Source: Owenia fusiformis (lineage: Eukaryota; Annelida; Polychaeta; Sabellida; Oweniidae). From it: DNA of 64,000 bases. Under the pieces are notes generated by a model. That model saw nothing but the letters and a program-made list of their open reading frames with translations, made no database searches and was not told where the DNA came from. The stretch spans positions 13,933,754-13,997,753 of the forward strand of contig CAIIXF020000011.1 in assembly GCA_903813345.2 (NCBI GenBank). The letters run 5' to 3'. How positions within the stretch are numbered: position 1 is the first letter of the stretch; the number at the start of each line of letters is the position of its first letter. Shown in pieces: positions 12,385-24,975 of this stretch. The position numbers were made by a program, and so were the translations under genes.

Positions 12385-12738
12385 GTATGCTTTCCTTTTC
12401 AACTAGTTCCATTCGGTGATGCATATGTGAATGGTTATAAAGATTGAGTTAAATCTGTCGTGTGGTCTACAAGAAGCAGAATATAAGCTGTAAACCTACC
12501 CAGCTGAGATTTCGAAGTTCATAATTTTTAGTCCTTTTTCGTGTTTTCTCAGTATATGTGCCTCAGAGCCACTCAAAATACTAACTGCACGTAAACTGTG
12601 TATAAACAAGCCATAAAATGACAAATGCAGAACAGAAATGTGGTGAATATTGTAGATAATGAGGTTTCAATCGCAAGGTCGTTAGACAGATACGTATGTA
12701 TTGCATGCTTTTTTATCTCACCATCGGTGGGATATAGT

Positions 12739-12813
12739 CGTCATACTGGTCGTGATCGTGGTTGTGATCGTGATCGTGGTCGTGATCGTGATCGTGGTCG
12801 TGATCGTGATCGT
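12739..12813. repeat. GATCGT-type microsatellite
   Basis: Degenerate repeats of CGTGATCGTGGT occur inside the Transib-like element. The equivalent in unit 4 is at 39145-39216 and is about 6 bp shorter. They produce a spurious His-Asp-rich frame on the minus strand. Confidence 0.85.
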
Positions 12814-12894
12814 CCCGCTTTTTGTCATCACCGTTTAAGGAAAACTGCTCATCAGATTTTCTCCAAATTCGCAGAGATGATAGAGCATATGAAG

Positions 12895-13520
12895 TACTAG
12901 AGCTGATTAACTTTTGGGTGGCCAACTTGTTTTCTGGCGGCCATTTTGAAGGTTTTTCGAAAAATCTTGTCATCGCCATTTCAGGAAAACCGCTCATTGG
13001 ATTTCCTTCAAATTTACACAAATGATAGAGGATATCAAGTACTAGAGCTGATTAACTTTTGGGCAGCCATCTTGTTTTCTGGCAGCCATTTTGAAGATTT
13101 TTCGAAAAATCTTGTCATCGCCATTTCAGGAAAACCGCTCATCGGATTTCCTTCAAATTTACACAAATGATAGAGGATATCAAGTACTAGAGCTGATTTA
13201 GTTTTGGGCGGCCATCTTGTTTTCTGGCAGCCATTTTGAAGATTTTTTGAAAAATCTTGTCATCGCCATTTCAGAAAATCCGCTCATCGGATTTCCTTCA
13301 AATTTACACACATGATAGAGGATATCAAGTACTAGAGCTGATTAACTTTTGGGCGGCCATCTTGTTTTCTGGTGGCCATTTTGAAGGTTTTTCGAAAAAT
13401 CTTGTCATCGCCATTTCAGGAAAACCGCTCATCGGATTTCTTTCAAATTTACACAAATGATAGAGGATATCAAGTAGAGCTGATTAACTTTTGGGCGGCC
13501 ATCTTGTTTTCTTGTTCTTG
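12895..13520. repeat. ~146-bp minisatellite, about four units
   Basis: Units repeat GGCGGCCATCTTGTTTTCTGG, then GAAAAATCTTGTCATCGCC, then GATAGAGGATATCAAGTACT. They begin at roughly 12900, 13050, 13195 and 13340, and the last is partial. Homologous units in unit 4 are split by a LINE and a 2.4 kb insertion. Confidence 0.85.
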
Positions 13521-14317
13521 AAATTTGTAAACATAATAGGAGAACAGTTTTTCTGGTTCATAGTGTCTGCCTATTTGATGGTGTGATCTCGTTCACGTCC
13601 TGTGCCTTGTTATGGACAGCAACGCATTGTATTAGTTTTACATTAGATGTTAGCAGACGGTTACATGCAAGAATTCCTGTCAAGTCAAGGTCCCTAGATG
13701 GATAGCTACTTGAGTATTTCCCAAGTATAAAAATTACTTAAAGTTAAATACTTAGTTTTACTTCATTTTACTTAGGTTTAACTTATATTGTCATTTTGAG
13801 TTTTTTAATTGCTTAATTATGTAAATGAGTATTACAATTACTACAGTAAGTATTTCAATTTCTCTCCTTGCATTAGTAAATTCACCATAAATGAATTACT
13901 TGAAAATTACTTAAAAATTATTCAGTAGTTCAAGATTATTTAAGTAATTTTTGACTTAAAATGAGTAGTACAATTTCTCAATACAAGTATAAGGAAATCC
14001 AAGTAATAATTTTTAAGAGTGCTTGCTTGAGCCTCTATAGGGCAAGGAAAAAAATAGCGAAAGCCAATGAAAGTGAAAATGATTGTAATGAAGAGGCAAA
14101 GTAAGAAATTAGTAACAACGAACAGGCGACGGAAGAAAACAACTCCAAATTAATTGATGATGATGTCATGAGTGACATTAGACATATATTACCATTATTA
14201 CAAATCATATTCAACAGTTTATCACACCATCTTCATAATAGTACAATAACGTCATTTCTGCGGGCAATATAGTGAAATATTGGACCAACGGCCGGTTGAA
14301 AAACATTTCAATTTTGG

Positions 14318-14745
14318 ATCACAAGCGATATGAAATGATTCGGTTTTACATATATGAACGAGGTTCGCGTAACTGTTTATCAATTTTTGGCGTATCCGCA
14401 AATTCAAAATACATTATAATGGCTTGAGTAGAACATATTAAGTGGTTTACAATGCTTAATTGGCTTTGTATGATCCTATGTAGGTTACATTTATATACAC
14501 AAAGGTTGTTGCGCAATGTAGAGCATGTATCACAAGCGATATGAAATGATTCGGTTTTACATATATGAACGAGGTTCGCGTAACTGTTTATCAATTTTTG
14601 GCGTATCCGCAAATTCAAAATACATTATAATGGCTTGAGTAGAACATATTAAGTGGTTTACAATGCTTAATTGGCTTTGTATGATCGTATGTAGGTTACA
14701 TTTATATACACAAAGGTTGTTGCGCAATGTAGAGCATGCCCAAAC
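14318..14745. repeat. 211-bp direct tandem duplication
   Basis: ATCACAAGCGATATGAAATG starts at 14318 and again at 14529, with near-identical sequence following each. Unit 4 has only one copy (around 48752-48960), so the duplication arose after the two elements separated. Confidence 0.85.
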
Positions 14746-14949
14746 GAGGAAAAGAAACAAATAAATAAATTTTATGAAGTTTTGAATTTCAAACTCGACA
14801 GTTTTTCGCTTATTTTATGTTATCCATGGGCGTCGATTTGCAAAGACTACGTTCAAAATAAACATTACTGAATGCATCACCGAATGCGACGCTTACATAA
14901 ATCTTTCATGCTTTTATTGATACGCAGTAGTAGAACATAATGCACCTAC

Positions 14950-14967
14950 CTTAGCTTTCTGTTTCAT
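14950..14967 (-). other. Candidate mini-exon inside right end of the Transib-like element
   Basis: On the minus strand an ATG opens MKQKAK and runs directly into AAG|GTAGGT, a good donor. The same 18 bp and donor are kept in unit 4 (49174-49191). It faces the left-end mini-exon. It is too short to be convincing alone. Confidence 0.25.
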
Positions 14968-17900
14968 CGTGGCTATTTTATTGGATAAATCAGTGATTGT
15001 ATTCGACTAACCTCGTTTTCAGAGGTGGCGTATCCGTCATGCTATAACACCGTGTTGAATATGCATCAGTTTTAGTGGTTCTCTTTTCATATTACCCTTG
15101 TGTATCTGATAGTTATACAAATTAAAATATGTCCAGTAAAAGAAAATATTATCTGCCCAACACAAGAAAAGATATTTCTCTTTTTGTGGTTTTACAACAT
15201 GGGGTCTATGGGGAATCTCCCTGACCTAGAAGTCACATTTTCAAAGAAAATTAAATTTTCAAAGTTGATAGACTCTTTTCAAAACCACATTTTAAATGTA
15301 ATTTGACGTGTAGATTCCAAATATGACATCAGTTTGACTGAAACAGAATTTTTAATGACGTAAATCAAGATTATTTCTACTCGCATCTGGGCTATTCTAG
15401 ATTTTGATTTATATCAAAAATGTTCAATTCAACAGGTGCATTTGGATTTGTGAAATGCAACCTGTGTAAGGGTAAGTTATCTTATAAAGGTAAATGACAT
15501 TCTATATAAGTTGCCCTAGTCATTCCACAGTTCCAGGTGTTATTTTGTGGAGCCCATGTCTTGCCACATCACACGGAGAAATGACTTTGACGAACCTTGG
15601 ACATCTTTCTTTCAGTCCAAGGACTCTAAAATAACAAGAATTTGCATTGTCGGGAGCGTAAAATTGGTTATTTTGAATGCCGCCTCTTGTATTTTTCATC
15701 TGCCTCTTGTACACAAAGTTACTGAAACCACTGATCTGGCTGCATTTTTGAATGCCTGTGGCGCAAGTCAATTGCTTAATATTTACATGTGTTATCTCCC
15801 GGTATCACGAAAAAGATCAATAGGCCCTGCAAAGTGAATAACATGGTCACAAGTTTTCAACAAAAAGAGCTCATCCAAGCACTGCTGGGCTTCTTTTTCT
15901 TTTTCATGATACCATGGGGAGAAATCTTAATAAATTTTGCACAACTGACTTGCGCCACGGGGGGTTCATAAAATGCAGCCTAGATGACCATTTCAAAAGA
16001 GAGTATATTTAAATTGAGTTTTTTACAGTATTATTTGAACTATACTGTTACATCTTCGAAAGAAAATTTCTTGGTGGCATACTTATTAGCAGAGCTAAAT
16101 TCTCACCAGTCCTTTGATTGGTCAACCCCATCTTGGTCACCACAAAATCTTTTATGACTTGTTTATCAAGAGTCTCCGGCAATAGTATTGAGTAGGAAAT
16201 ATCTCTTTTCTGATCTAATTGTGATATCAAAACTGCATGTTTCACAATATGATGTATGGCATCTTGTTCACTGTTACCATAGTAATCAGAGCGATATATC
16301 AGTGCAGCGGGGCTATTTATAATTGTCCCAAAACTTATTGATTCAACTTGCCCACTTTTATCCTTTGTTGCTAACATTGTGGAATCCTGTAGGAAGAGTG
16401 GGTAGTTTGATGCATACTGGATCATATATGGCTCCCAATTCGCTATGAGAAACCCTGTAGGGAATAACTTGGACCAATCACAGTTCTTTAAGGCCACCAC
16501 ACCCTCTTCAATACTGAGCACATGTATTTTCTTCAATGCCTCAATTAAGTCTTCCTGTTTCTTGGATTGGTTCTTTAAGATTTGGTTCAGGTCTGTTGGG
16601 TTTGTATCAAATGAGACTCCTGGCTGGAGATATAAAAAGGAAATAATATACATGTGCATGTACAGTTCTTGATTCTTTCTCGAATGTACTGTGTATTACT
16701 ATAATTTCAATATCAGAACAAATACATGTAACTTAGGAAATATTATATTAGGTCAATAATTAGACAATAGACATGAGATTTGGAGAGGCTCAAAGTGTGA
16801 GAATTTTAGAGCAGAAATGCAAGAAGAATTATAAAACTGAAAAGGTATTTCTTGAGTCAAATTTAAAGATGAAATTGATGATTTGACCATGGGCATTCAA
16901 TAAAGCCCATGATTTGATTGAATATTATGTATTAAAGCATGTGAAGTTAATAGGTGAGGAGTGAAATTCTCAATTGTGCAATTTAAAGGAGATTAATAGT
17001 TCAGAGTATATAAGGACGTGTCATACCTTAATCTCTTCGTTTATATATGCCTTCAGTGAAAAAATATATATTTTAAATCATAATGAGGGACAATGATGTT
17101 TTAGACGCCCGTTTCCATGGCAACTGAATTTCACCACTGTTAATGAGGACTATTTCTATTATTAGAGATATCTCTGTCATTTTTTATCCGATTTTGATGA
17201 TATTAACGCCAAATGAAAGCTTAAGGAATAAAGTTTATGATTGGTTCAAAATTATGCAAATTAGCTCATTTGCATATCAACTGTGACGTCATAACCATAA
17301 TTTATATCTAATTATTGATGTTTTTTAATACTACATGCAATATAAACTGCTATTTAATTAAACTGTCATGGTAGAGTTATGATATTTCACTATAAAGCAG
17401 TTCTAGGATATCATAGCTTCCCAATGATATATAATATGAGGCTTATTAGCTTAAATTAATACAATTATGGCATTCTCAAGTTGCATATTCAAAATTCAAA
17501 ATGTATACAAATTATACCGTAAATGCAATGAAAAATGTTAAATGAAAAATATGGTTTCTGTATGAATTTAATTTAATTTTAATGTATGAATTTAATTTGT
17601 GTTTTTTAATTTATAATGTAAGTACCAAATGAGAGCTACTACTCTTGATGCCTGTTTATAAATCATTAAAAATGATCATGATTGAAACACTCGTTTCCAT
17701 GGCAACCATATTTCTTTAATATTAAATATATTCTTGCTTTTAAGTTGCTTAGTAATCACATTTTAATCATATTGAAACCAAGTGAAAGCTAATCAAAAAA
17801 GGAATCTTTTTTTGTTTGTTTTTGTTTTGTTGTTCTGTTGTTGCCAAGACAACAATCAATAATACTGGTGACATCACAAACAAACTGCAAATCATGCATG

Positions 17901-18333
17901 ACTTCAGACTCAGGTTTTTAGGTTCACTGGCTGCAGAAGGGAAATGTTTCACCAGGATATTTTTCTTATTAAAAGTAAGCTAAAGTAAATATAGAGGCCA
18001 AAGTATCAAAGGATAATATATTTAAAGAAAATATTGATGAACCAACAACATAGAGTATTTCCCTTTTAATTTTCTTCTTCCTGTTTGATAGGATTTGTCA
18101 TACTTTGTTATCAAGTCATAACTAGAATGCCTATTTGAAAGACAACAGAATCTTGTTCTGATGAATCTTGTTATTACTGATTTATTCATCTTTCAGATCC
18201 AACTACGTCCCCAGCACTCCCAATGCCTGTAACCTGGTAACGTGTGAATGAAAATGAGTTTAAAATTCATTAACAATGAAAGATATGACTCGAATCTATA
18301 GTAACATTATAATATCCTATTGAAATCACAAAT

Positions 18334-21300
18334 ATGGACACGAACTATCGCACCCCCTTGAGGGCAATGAAGCGATGCCACTATGATTCGCAAGAAAACA
18401 TACCTCTTAAAAGGAAAAGATTGAGAACACATCTTCAGACTGATTTTTCGAAATGCATATTTTGTCAAAAAAGAAAATATAAAGGCAGCAGTACCACTCA
18501 CAGGATTGAAGATGATAAATCTGGCCAAACTATTAAGGATACAGCTGTCATGAGAAATGATGAAGCAATGATGTTCAGAGTCTTAGATGTTGATCTTGTC
18601 CACAATAAAGCTTGCTATCATAGCAATTGCAGATCAAGTTATGTCGCCAGGAGAAATCTGCAGTTTTTGGGAAAGAAAGAAGAAAGAGAAGAAAATAATG
18701 ATATTCACAAAGGTTCCTTTGAAGAACTTTTAAAAGACATTAATCAGCGATTGATGAATGACAGCGAAGTCTTCAAAATGACTGATCTAGTGAATAAATA
18801 TCAATCATATCTCCCGGATGAGTCACATAGTTATAGCTCCTCAAATTTATACAGAAAACTAAAGAAACACTATGGAGATGAAATAGTTATCCAAACGAGA
18901 CAAGGCCAAGGTATGACTTCAATAGTCAGAAAAAGAGATGTAGATATTTTGAAAGCATTCAATAATTTGAAACTAGAAGAATCTGAGGCCATTACAGAAA
19001 ACACGAAAATGTCAAATCTTCCAGATTCCGCCATTACTGAACACAAGCGAAAGTGTAGTGTTATACACGAGGCTGTGGCATTGATAAGAGAAGAAGCACA
19101 GATATACACAACCATCGATGTCTTTCCCACTGTAGACCAGATGAAAATGGACAAAGTTGAAGAAAATCTACCACCACTTCTTAAAACAATGATGCTCTGG
19201 CTTGCTGATCCAAAAGCTCACACTTTGAAATCAAATGATTGCACCAACCATGTATTGAAGCGCAAAGCTTTAACACTTGCTGAATGTCTCCTTTCAAACA
19301 TGCGCAAAAGCAACATAACTCCATTTACTCTAGGCCTAGCTGTACAGCTACATCATACTTATGGCAGGAAGGAACTCATTGATAACCTGCATTCTCATGG
19401 ATTTTGTGTGAGCTATGATACCTTACGCCGCTTCTCGACTGCTATAGCGCAGCATGAATCAGATCAAATGACAGATGGAGTGTATGTCCCACCAAATATA
19501 AAACCAGTGTCAGTGGGGGAAATATTATACATGAGGGTGATGACAACATAGATATAAATGCGGAGACCATTGATGGAAAAAATTCCTTCCACTCAATGGC
19601 CAGGGTAGTATTTCAAGATCAAGATCCAAATGATGTTTTTGAACACATCACAATGAAAATAAATCCATCATCCGCAAGAGCCTTGGCTGTTGATGATAAG
19701 AAAAAGTCTGATCTGACTTTGCCTTTGCCATATACAAAGCCTATTACCCGACCAAGCCCTCCAAAATATCCAGAAGCCAAAGTTTCCATCAGAACAATGA
19801 TAGAGAAACCAAACTATAATTCACTGTCATCTGATATAGGGTGGATACTGCTACGCATGGGGTGCAGAAGAGCTTTGCCTATGGTAAATACTATTCATGA
19901 AGCTCAAATTATCCCTTTGTGGACTGGATACAATCACATGGTTGCAGCAAAGGAACAAACTATCACTGCAACTGCTTATCCACCAATCATAGATGCCCCT
20001 CCTTCCAATATTGGAACGGTTTTTACGACTATGACAAAAAGCAAGGAAATGATGAATTATCTTGGGCAGCCGTATACTATACAAACATTTGATCAACAGT
20101 TGTATAAGTTAGCCTTACAGGTTAAGTGGGATAAAACAGAGTTTGAAAACAGCATTATTAGACTAGGTGGCTTTCACATGATGTGTTGTTTTATCTCTTG
20201 CATTGGAAAGATATGGGGTGACTCTGGGCTCAGGGATATCCTTGTCGAATCTGGATTTTACGCAGCAAATACTGTAGATCAAATGCTACAGGGAAAGCAG
20301 TTTAAGAGGGCTTTACGAGGGATAGTACTGACATATGAAGCAGTGATGCAAACATTTCTTCTATCTTTCATTAAATGGTGTGAGGAAAATGATAATGTAT
20401 CTGAAATCTTGACTCATATTGATGATTGTGTCAATGCACATACAGAGGGTGGTGAGGCGATGAAAACCTCCAGAGAAGAATTTGAGAAAAGCATTAAAGA
20501 TAAACTGCTTCCACAACTGAATGAATACAAAGAATGGGGCTGCAACCAATCACCAACATTTTCTTTTTGGATAATGTTCCTAGAAGCTTGTGAAACCTTT
20601 CTTGAAAACCTAAGAGCGGAAAGAGGTGGTGATTGGGATATGCATCTGACAAGTGTGGCTAGGATGTTACCATACTTTTTTGGAGCAAACAAGACAAATT
20701 ATGCCAGGTGGTCTCCAATCTACATCCTTGATATGATGAACCTACCAGAAGCTGTTCAAAGTGCATTTGAAGAAGGAAAATTTTCCATCCGCAAAACAAG
20801 TCATGGGTTTAATGGAATTTGGTCAGATATGGGGACAGAAACCACTGTAATTAAAGATGCAAAGGGAGATGGGGGCATAGTTGGTCTCACAAGCAAACCA
20901 CAAACAATGATCAGATGGAGCCTAACTAGGCATATATTCAGCAGGATATCATCTACTTTTAAAGATAGATGCAGTGAATCTTCAAATGAGCACATACATC
21001 ATCCACAAGAGTGCCATTCTAATTTGATGTGTGACGAAGATGATGTCAAGCTAATCCAAGATCATATAGAGAACAGAATGACTAATCCATTTGATGTACA
21101 TAGTCATCCTAATGTTCTCCTTAACATATCAACAGGTGTTCATGCAAGTGAAGATGTACAACGTTCACTCTTATCTGTTATCAAATCTGGTTCGATGAAA
21201 ATGTATCGGTTTGTATCCTCAGCTCTTGAGGAACAATCAACCAATTTCTACCAGACGATAAAACAAAACAAACTTGTAACATTTTGTGACATGCACCCAA

Positions 21301-22845
21301 AATCCAAGGTTAAAACAAGGACAGAGACTGTGGCTGTTGCAATAGGTGCTGAAACCAACTTCCAAAGAGCATTAACAATTTGCGACAAAAGACCTCATGT
21401 TAACATAGATACTATGCTAGAACATCCAATTACCATAACCCCTCCTGCAATATTCCATGATGATGGAAGCATGAGGAAGAATGTCAAGTCAGACCTTGTC
21501 AAGGTTTTGCAAGTCAATCAAACGGCTATTTTCCCTTCCTCTGATCCAGATAACACATCATACATAATAGATGGAATGTGTGTTATACAGGCCATACAGG
21601 GAGACAAATTCAACAACTTTGATCAGATTGGGCAACACTTCCTTAATAAAATCATATGCTGGCTCAGACTAGCTAGCACTGTGATACTGGTGTTTGATAG
21701 GTATGATAAGGCTGACTCTCCAAAGGCTGAAGAGAGAAAAAGGAGAAAAATGGCTGGGCATGAAAAGATATATCAGGTTAAATCAGAGAGAATGGTACCA
21801 GACTGGAGAAAATTTCTAAACGTTGATGACAACAAGGCCTGTATTGTGGACTTCATCACAAAATATGTTATGACCACTATACAAAAGCATTTGATTGGGT
21901 CACAAAAACTTTACATAGCAGGAGGACTCAAAGAAGAAGGTGAAACATGTGTGATGATTTCGAAACAACAGAAAAAGAGTATTGATGATCTAGCATCCTC
22001 ACACGAAGAAGCTGACACACGAGTAATATTTCACCTCATGAAACTCGACGAAGAGGCAGACCCAGGAAACCATGAAGTAGTCATTAAATCTCTAGATACT
22101 GATGTTCTTGTTCTCGCAGTTTACTATTTCAAAAAACTGATCAACACACAAAAGATATGGATTGAAACTGGGAAAGCCACTGGCCGGGACAACTAACAAC
22201 CACAGATTTATTCCTATTCACTGTATTGTTGACCAAAGGGGGCACATGTTCTGTAGTCTACTACCAATGTTGCATGCCATGTCAGGATGTGACATTACAT
22301 CATCTTTCTATGGTCATGGCAAAAAGGCTTTTGTAAAAACTATTGAAAAGGTAGGATGTGATGGCTTCGATGGGATGAAGACTCTTGAAAAGGAAAACTT
22401 CATCGATGATGCAAGAAAAATAGTGGGGAATATGTATGATCCCAAACAACACGATCCATTAAAACTAGACAATCTAGGAAAACTACGCGCTCATCTGTTG
22501 AAAACCTCAGTAAAATACAAATCCCTACTCAAATTACCACCAAGTGAACCTGCATTTCGTCAACATGCACTGAGAGCCTTGTGGCAGAGTTTGCAATGGA
22601 CACAATCACACAAATCATATCCTGAACTTCCAGAAAGAATAGGGCATGGGTGGTCATTGGTGGAAGGGGATATTGTAACTACAAAGTTTGAAGGCCCCTC
22701 AGCTTCAGAGGTCATTGAAGGATTTCTTTGCTCTTGCAAAGGGAAGGCCATATGCCTTAAAAATTGTGAATGTGCATCTAGTGGATGCACAATTCTATGC
22801 CCATGCCTCGGAGAAGCAGCTATTTGTAAAAATGTATATTCTTAA
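18334..22845 (+). pseudogene. Large transposon-encoded protein with zinc and FEN1/PIN-like acidic motifs, frameshifted
   Basis: Three overlapping frames (18334-19551, about 19524-22196, about 22162-22845) make one protein of about 1,490 residues with two single-base frameshifts, near 19522 and near 22196. The N-terminus has a CIFC pair and HNKACYHSNC, a probable zinc-binding fold. The second frame ends with acidic motifs HEEADTR and DTDVLVLAVYYF, followed across the frameshift by MSGCDITSSFYGHGK. This spacing resembles FEN1/PIN-type nucleases. The C-terminus is a cysteine cluster (CSCKGKAICLKNCEC, then CPC), like tesmin/TSO1 CXC repeats. It is the only long gene between the TIRs and is probably the transposase or a required nuclease. 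I recognise this architecture from uncharacterised invertebrate proteins but cannot name a superfamily. No THAP domain was seen. The ATG at 18334 is the first in frame. Confidence 0.7.
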
Positions 22846-22922
22846 ATTCAGAGATGAAATATTTATTTGGACACTGGTCAAATACTGAGTGCCTACAAGA
22901 TCTGTCTATGATAGAAAATTTC

Positions 22923-24975
22923 CCAATGCCTGAAGATATAACTGCTACCAGCTTTACCTATGAATTCAGTGCCAATGCCTGAAGACATAACTGCCACCAT
23001 CTTACCTATGAATTCAGTGCCAATGCCTGAAGACATAACCGCTACATTTTCTTCTTGTGAATTCAGTGCCAATGCCTGAAGACATAACTGCTACCAGCTT
23101 TACTTATGAGTTCAGTGCCAATGCCTGAAGACATAACCGCTACCGTCTCTACTTGTGAATTCAGTGCCAATGCCTGAAGACATAAATGCCACCATATTTA
23201 CCTATGAATTCAGTGCCAATGCCTGAAGACATAACTGCTACCATCTCTACTTATGAATTCAGTGCCAATGCCTGAAGACATAACTGCCACCATCTTTACC
23301 TATGAATTCAGTGCCAATACCTGAAGACATAACCGCTACCGTCTCTACTTGTGAATTCAGTGCCAATGCCTGAAGACATAAATGCCACCATCTTTACCTA
23401 TGAATTCAGTGCCAATGCCTGAAGACATAACTGCTACCATCTCTACTTATGAATTCAGTGCCAATGCCTGAAGACATAACTGCCACCATCTTTACCTATG
23501 AATTCAGTGCCATTGCCTGAAGACATAACTACTACCATCTTTACCTATGAATTCAGTGCCAATGCCTGAAGACATACATGCCACCTTCTTTACTGATGAA
23601 TTCAGTGCCAATGCCTGAAGACATAACTGACACCATCTTTCAATTTGAATTCAGTGCCAATCCCTGAAGACATAACTACTACCATGTTTAACTATGAATT
23701 CAGTGCCAATGCCTGAAGACATAACTACTACCATGTTTACCTATGAATTCAGTGCCATTGCCTGAAAACATAACTACTACCATCTTACCTATGAATTCAG
23801 TGCCAATGCCTGAAGACATAACTGCCACCATCTTTACCTATGAATTCAGTGCCAATGCCTGATGACATAACCGCTACCGTCTCTACTTGTGAATTCAGTG
23901 CCAATGCCTGAAGACATAACTGCCACCATCTTTACCCATGTATTCAGTGCCATTGCCTGAAGACATAACTACTACCATCTTTACCTATGAATTCAGTGCC
24001 AATGCCTGGAGACATAAATGCCACCATCTTTACTTATGAATTCAGTGCCAATGCCTGAAGATATAACTGACACCATCTTTCAATTTGAATCCAGTGCCAA
24101 TCCCTGAAGACATAACTACTACCATATTTACCTATGAATTCAGTGCCAATGCCTGAAGACATAACTGCCACCATCTTTACCTATGAATTCAGTGCCAAAG
24201 CCTGAAGACATAACCGCTACCGTCTCTACTTGTGAATTCAGTGCCAATGCCTGAAGACATAAATGCCACCATATTTACCTATGAATTCAGTGCCAATGCC
24301 TGAAGACATAACTGCAACCATCTCTACTTATGAATTCAGTGCCAATGCCTTAAGACATAACTGCCACCATATTTACCTATGAATTCAGTGTGATTGCCTG
24401 AGAACATAACTACTACCATCTTACCTATGAATTCAGTGCCAATGCCTGAAGACATAACTGCCACCATCTTTACCTATGAATTCAGTGCCAATGCCTGATG
24501 ACATAACCGCTACCGTCTCTACTTGTGAATTCAGTGCCAATGCCTGAAGACATAACTGCTCCATCTTAACCTATGTATTCAGTGCCATTGCCTGAAGACA
24601 TAACTACTACCATCTTTACCAATGAATTCAGTGCCAATGCCTGAAGATATAAATGCCACCATCTTTACTTATGAATTCAGTGCCAATGCCTGAAGATATA
24701 ACTGACACCATCTTTCAATTTGAATTCAGTGCCAATCCCTGAAGACATAACTACTACCATGTTTACCTATGAATTCAGTGCCAATGCCTGAAGACATAAC
24801 TCCTACCATCTTTACCTATGAATTCAGTGCCAATGCCTGAAGACATAACCGCTACCATCTTTACCTATGAATTCAGTGCCAATGCCTGAAGACATAACTG
24901 CCACCATCTTTACCTATGATTTCAGTGCCAATGCCTGAAGACATAACTGCTACCACCTTTACTTAGCCTGAACAC
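22923..24975. repeat. 49-bp minisatellite, about 41 copies
   Basis: The unit is GAATTCAGTGCCAATGCCTG followed by AAGACATAACTGCCACCATC and TTTACCTAT, so every unit has an EcoRI-type GAATTC. Variants (CCGCTACCGTCTCTACTTGT; ACTACTACCAT) recur in a higher-order pattern. The period is not a multiple of three and stops are frequent, so it is non-coding. It lies between the gene and the right TIR of the 9 kb element. Confidence 0.95.

Larger units (their letters stand above)
12263..15054. mobile_element. Transib/RAG-like non-autonomous element, 2.8 kb
   Basis: The ends are CACGGTGTTATAGCATGAC and its complement, about 27 bp of TIR with one or two mismatches. The 5-bp target duplication TTGAA flanks it (12258-12262, 15055-15059), and units 1 and 3 show the empty site. 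A CAC..TG terminal heptamer plus a 5-bp TSD is the signature of the Transib/ProtoRAG group. No transposase core is present. The interior has a GATCGT microsatellite, a ~146-bp minisatellite and a 211-bp tandem duplication. Short ATG-to-donor exons lie just inside both ends and point inward. Confidence 0.75.

Noticed and set aside
12713-13021. His-Asp repeat protein on the minus strand (also 39121-39423)
   Set aside because: It is translated from a GATCGT microsatellite and minisatellite DNA.
22923-24975. CRISPR-like array
   Set aside because: The whole 49-bp unit repeats without unique spacers, in a eukaryotic transposon.
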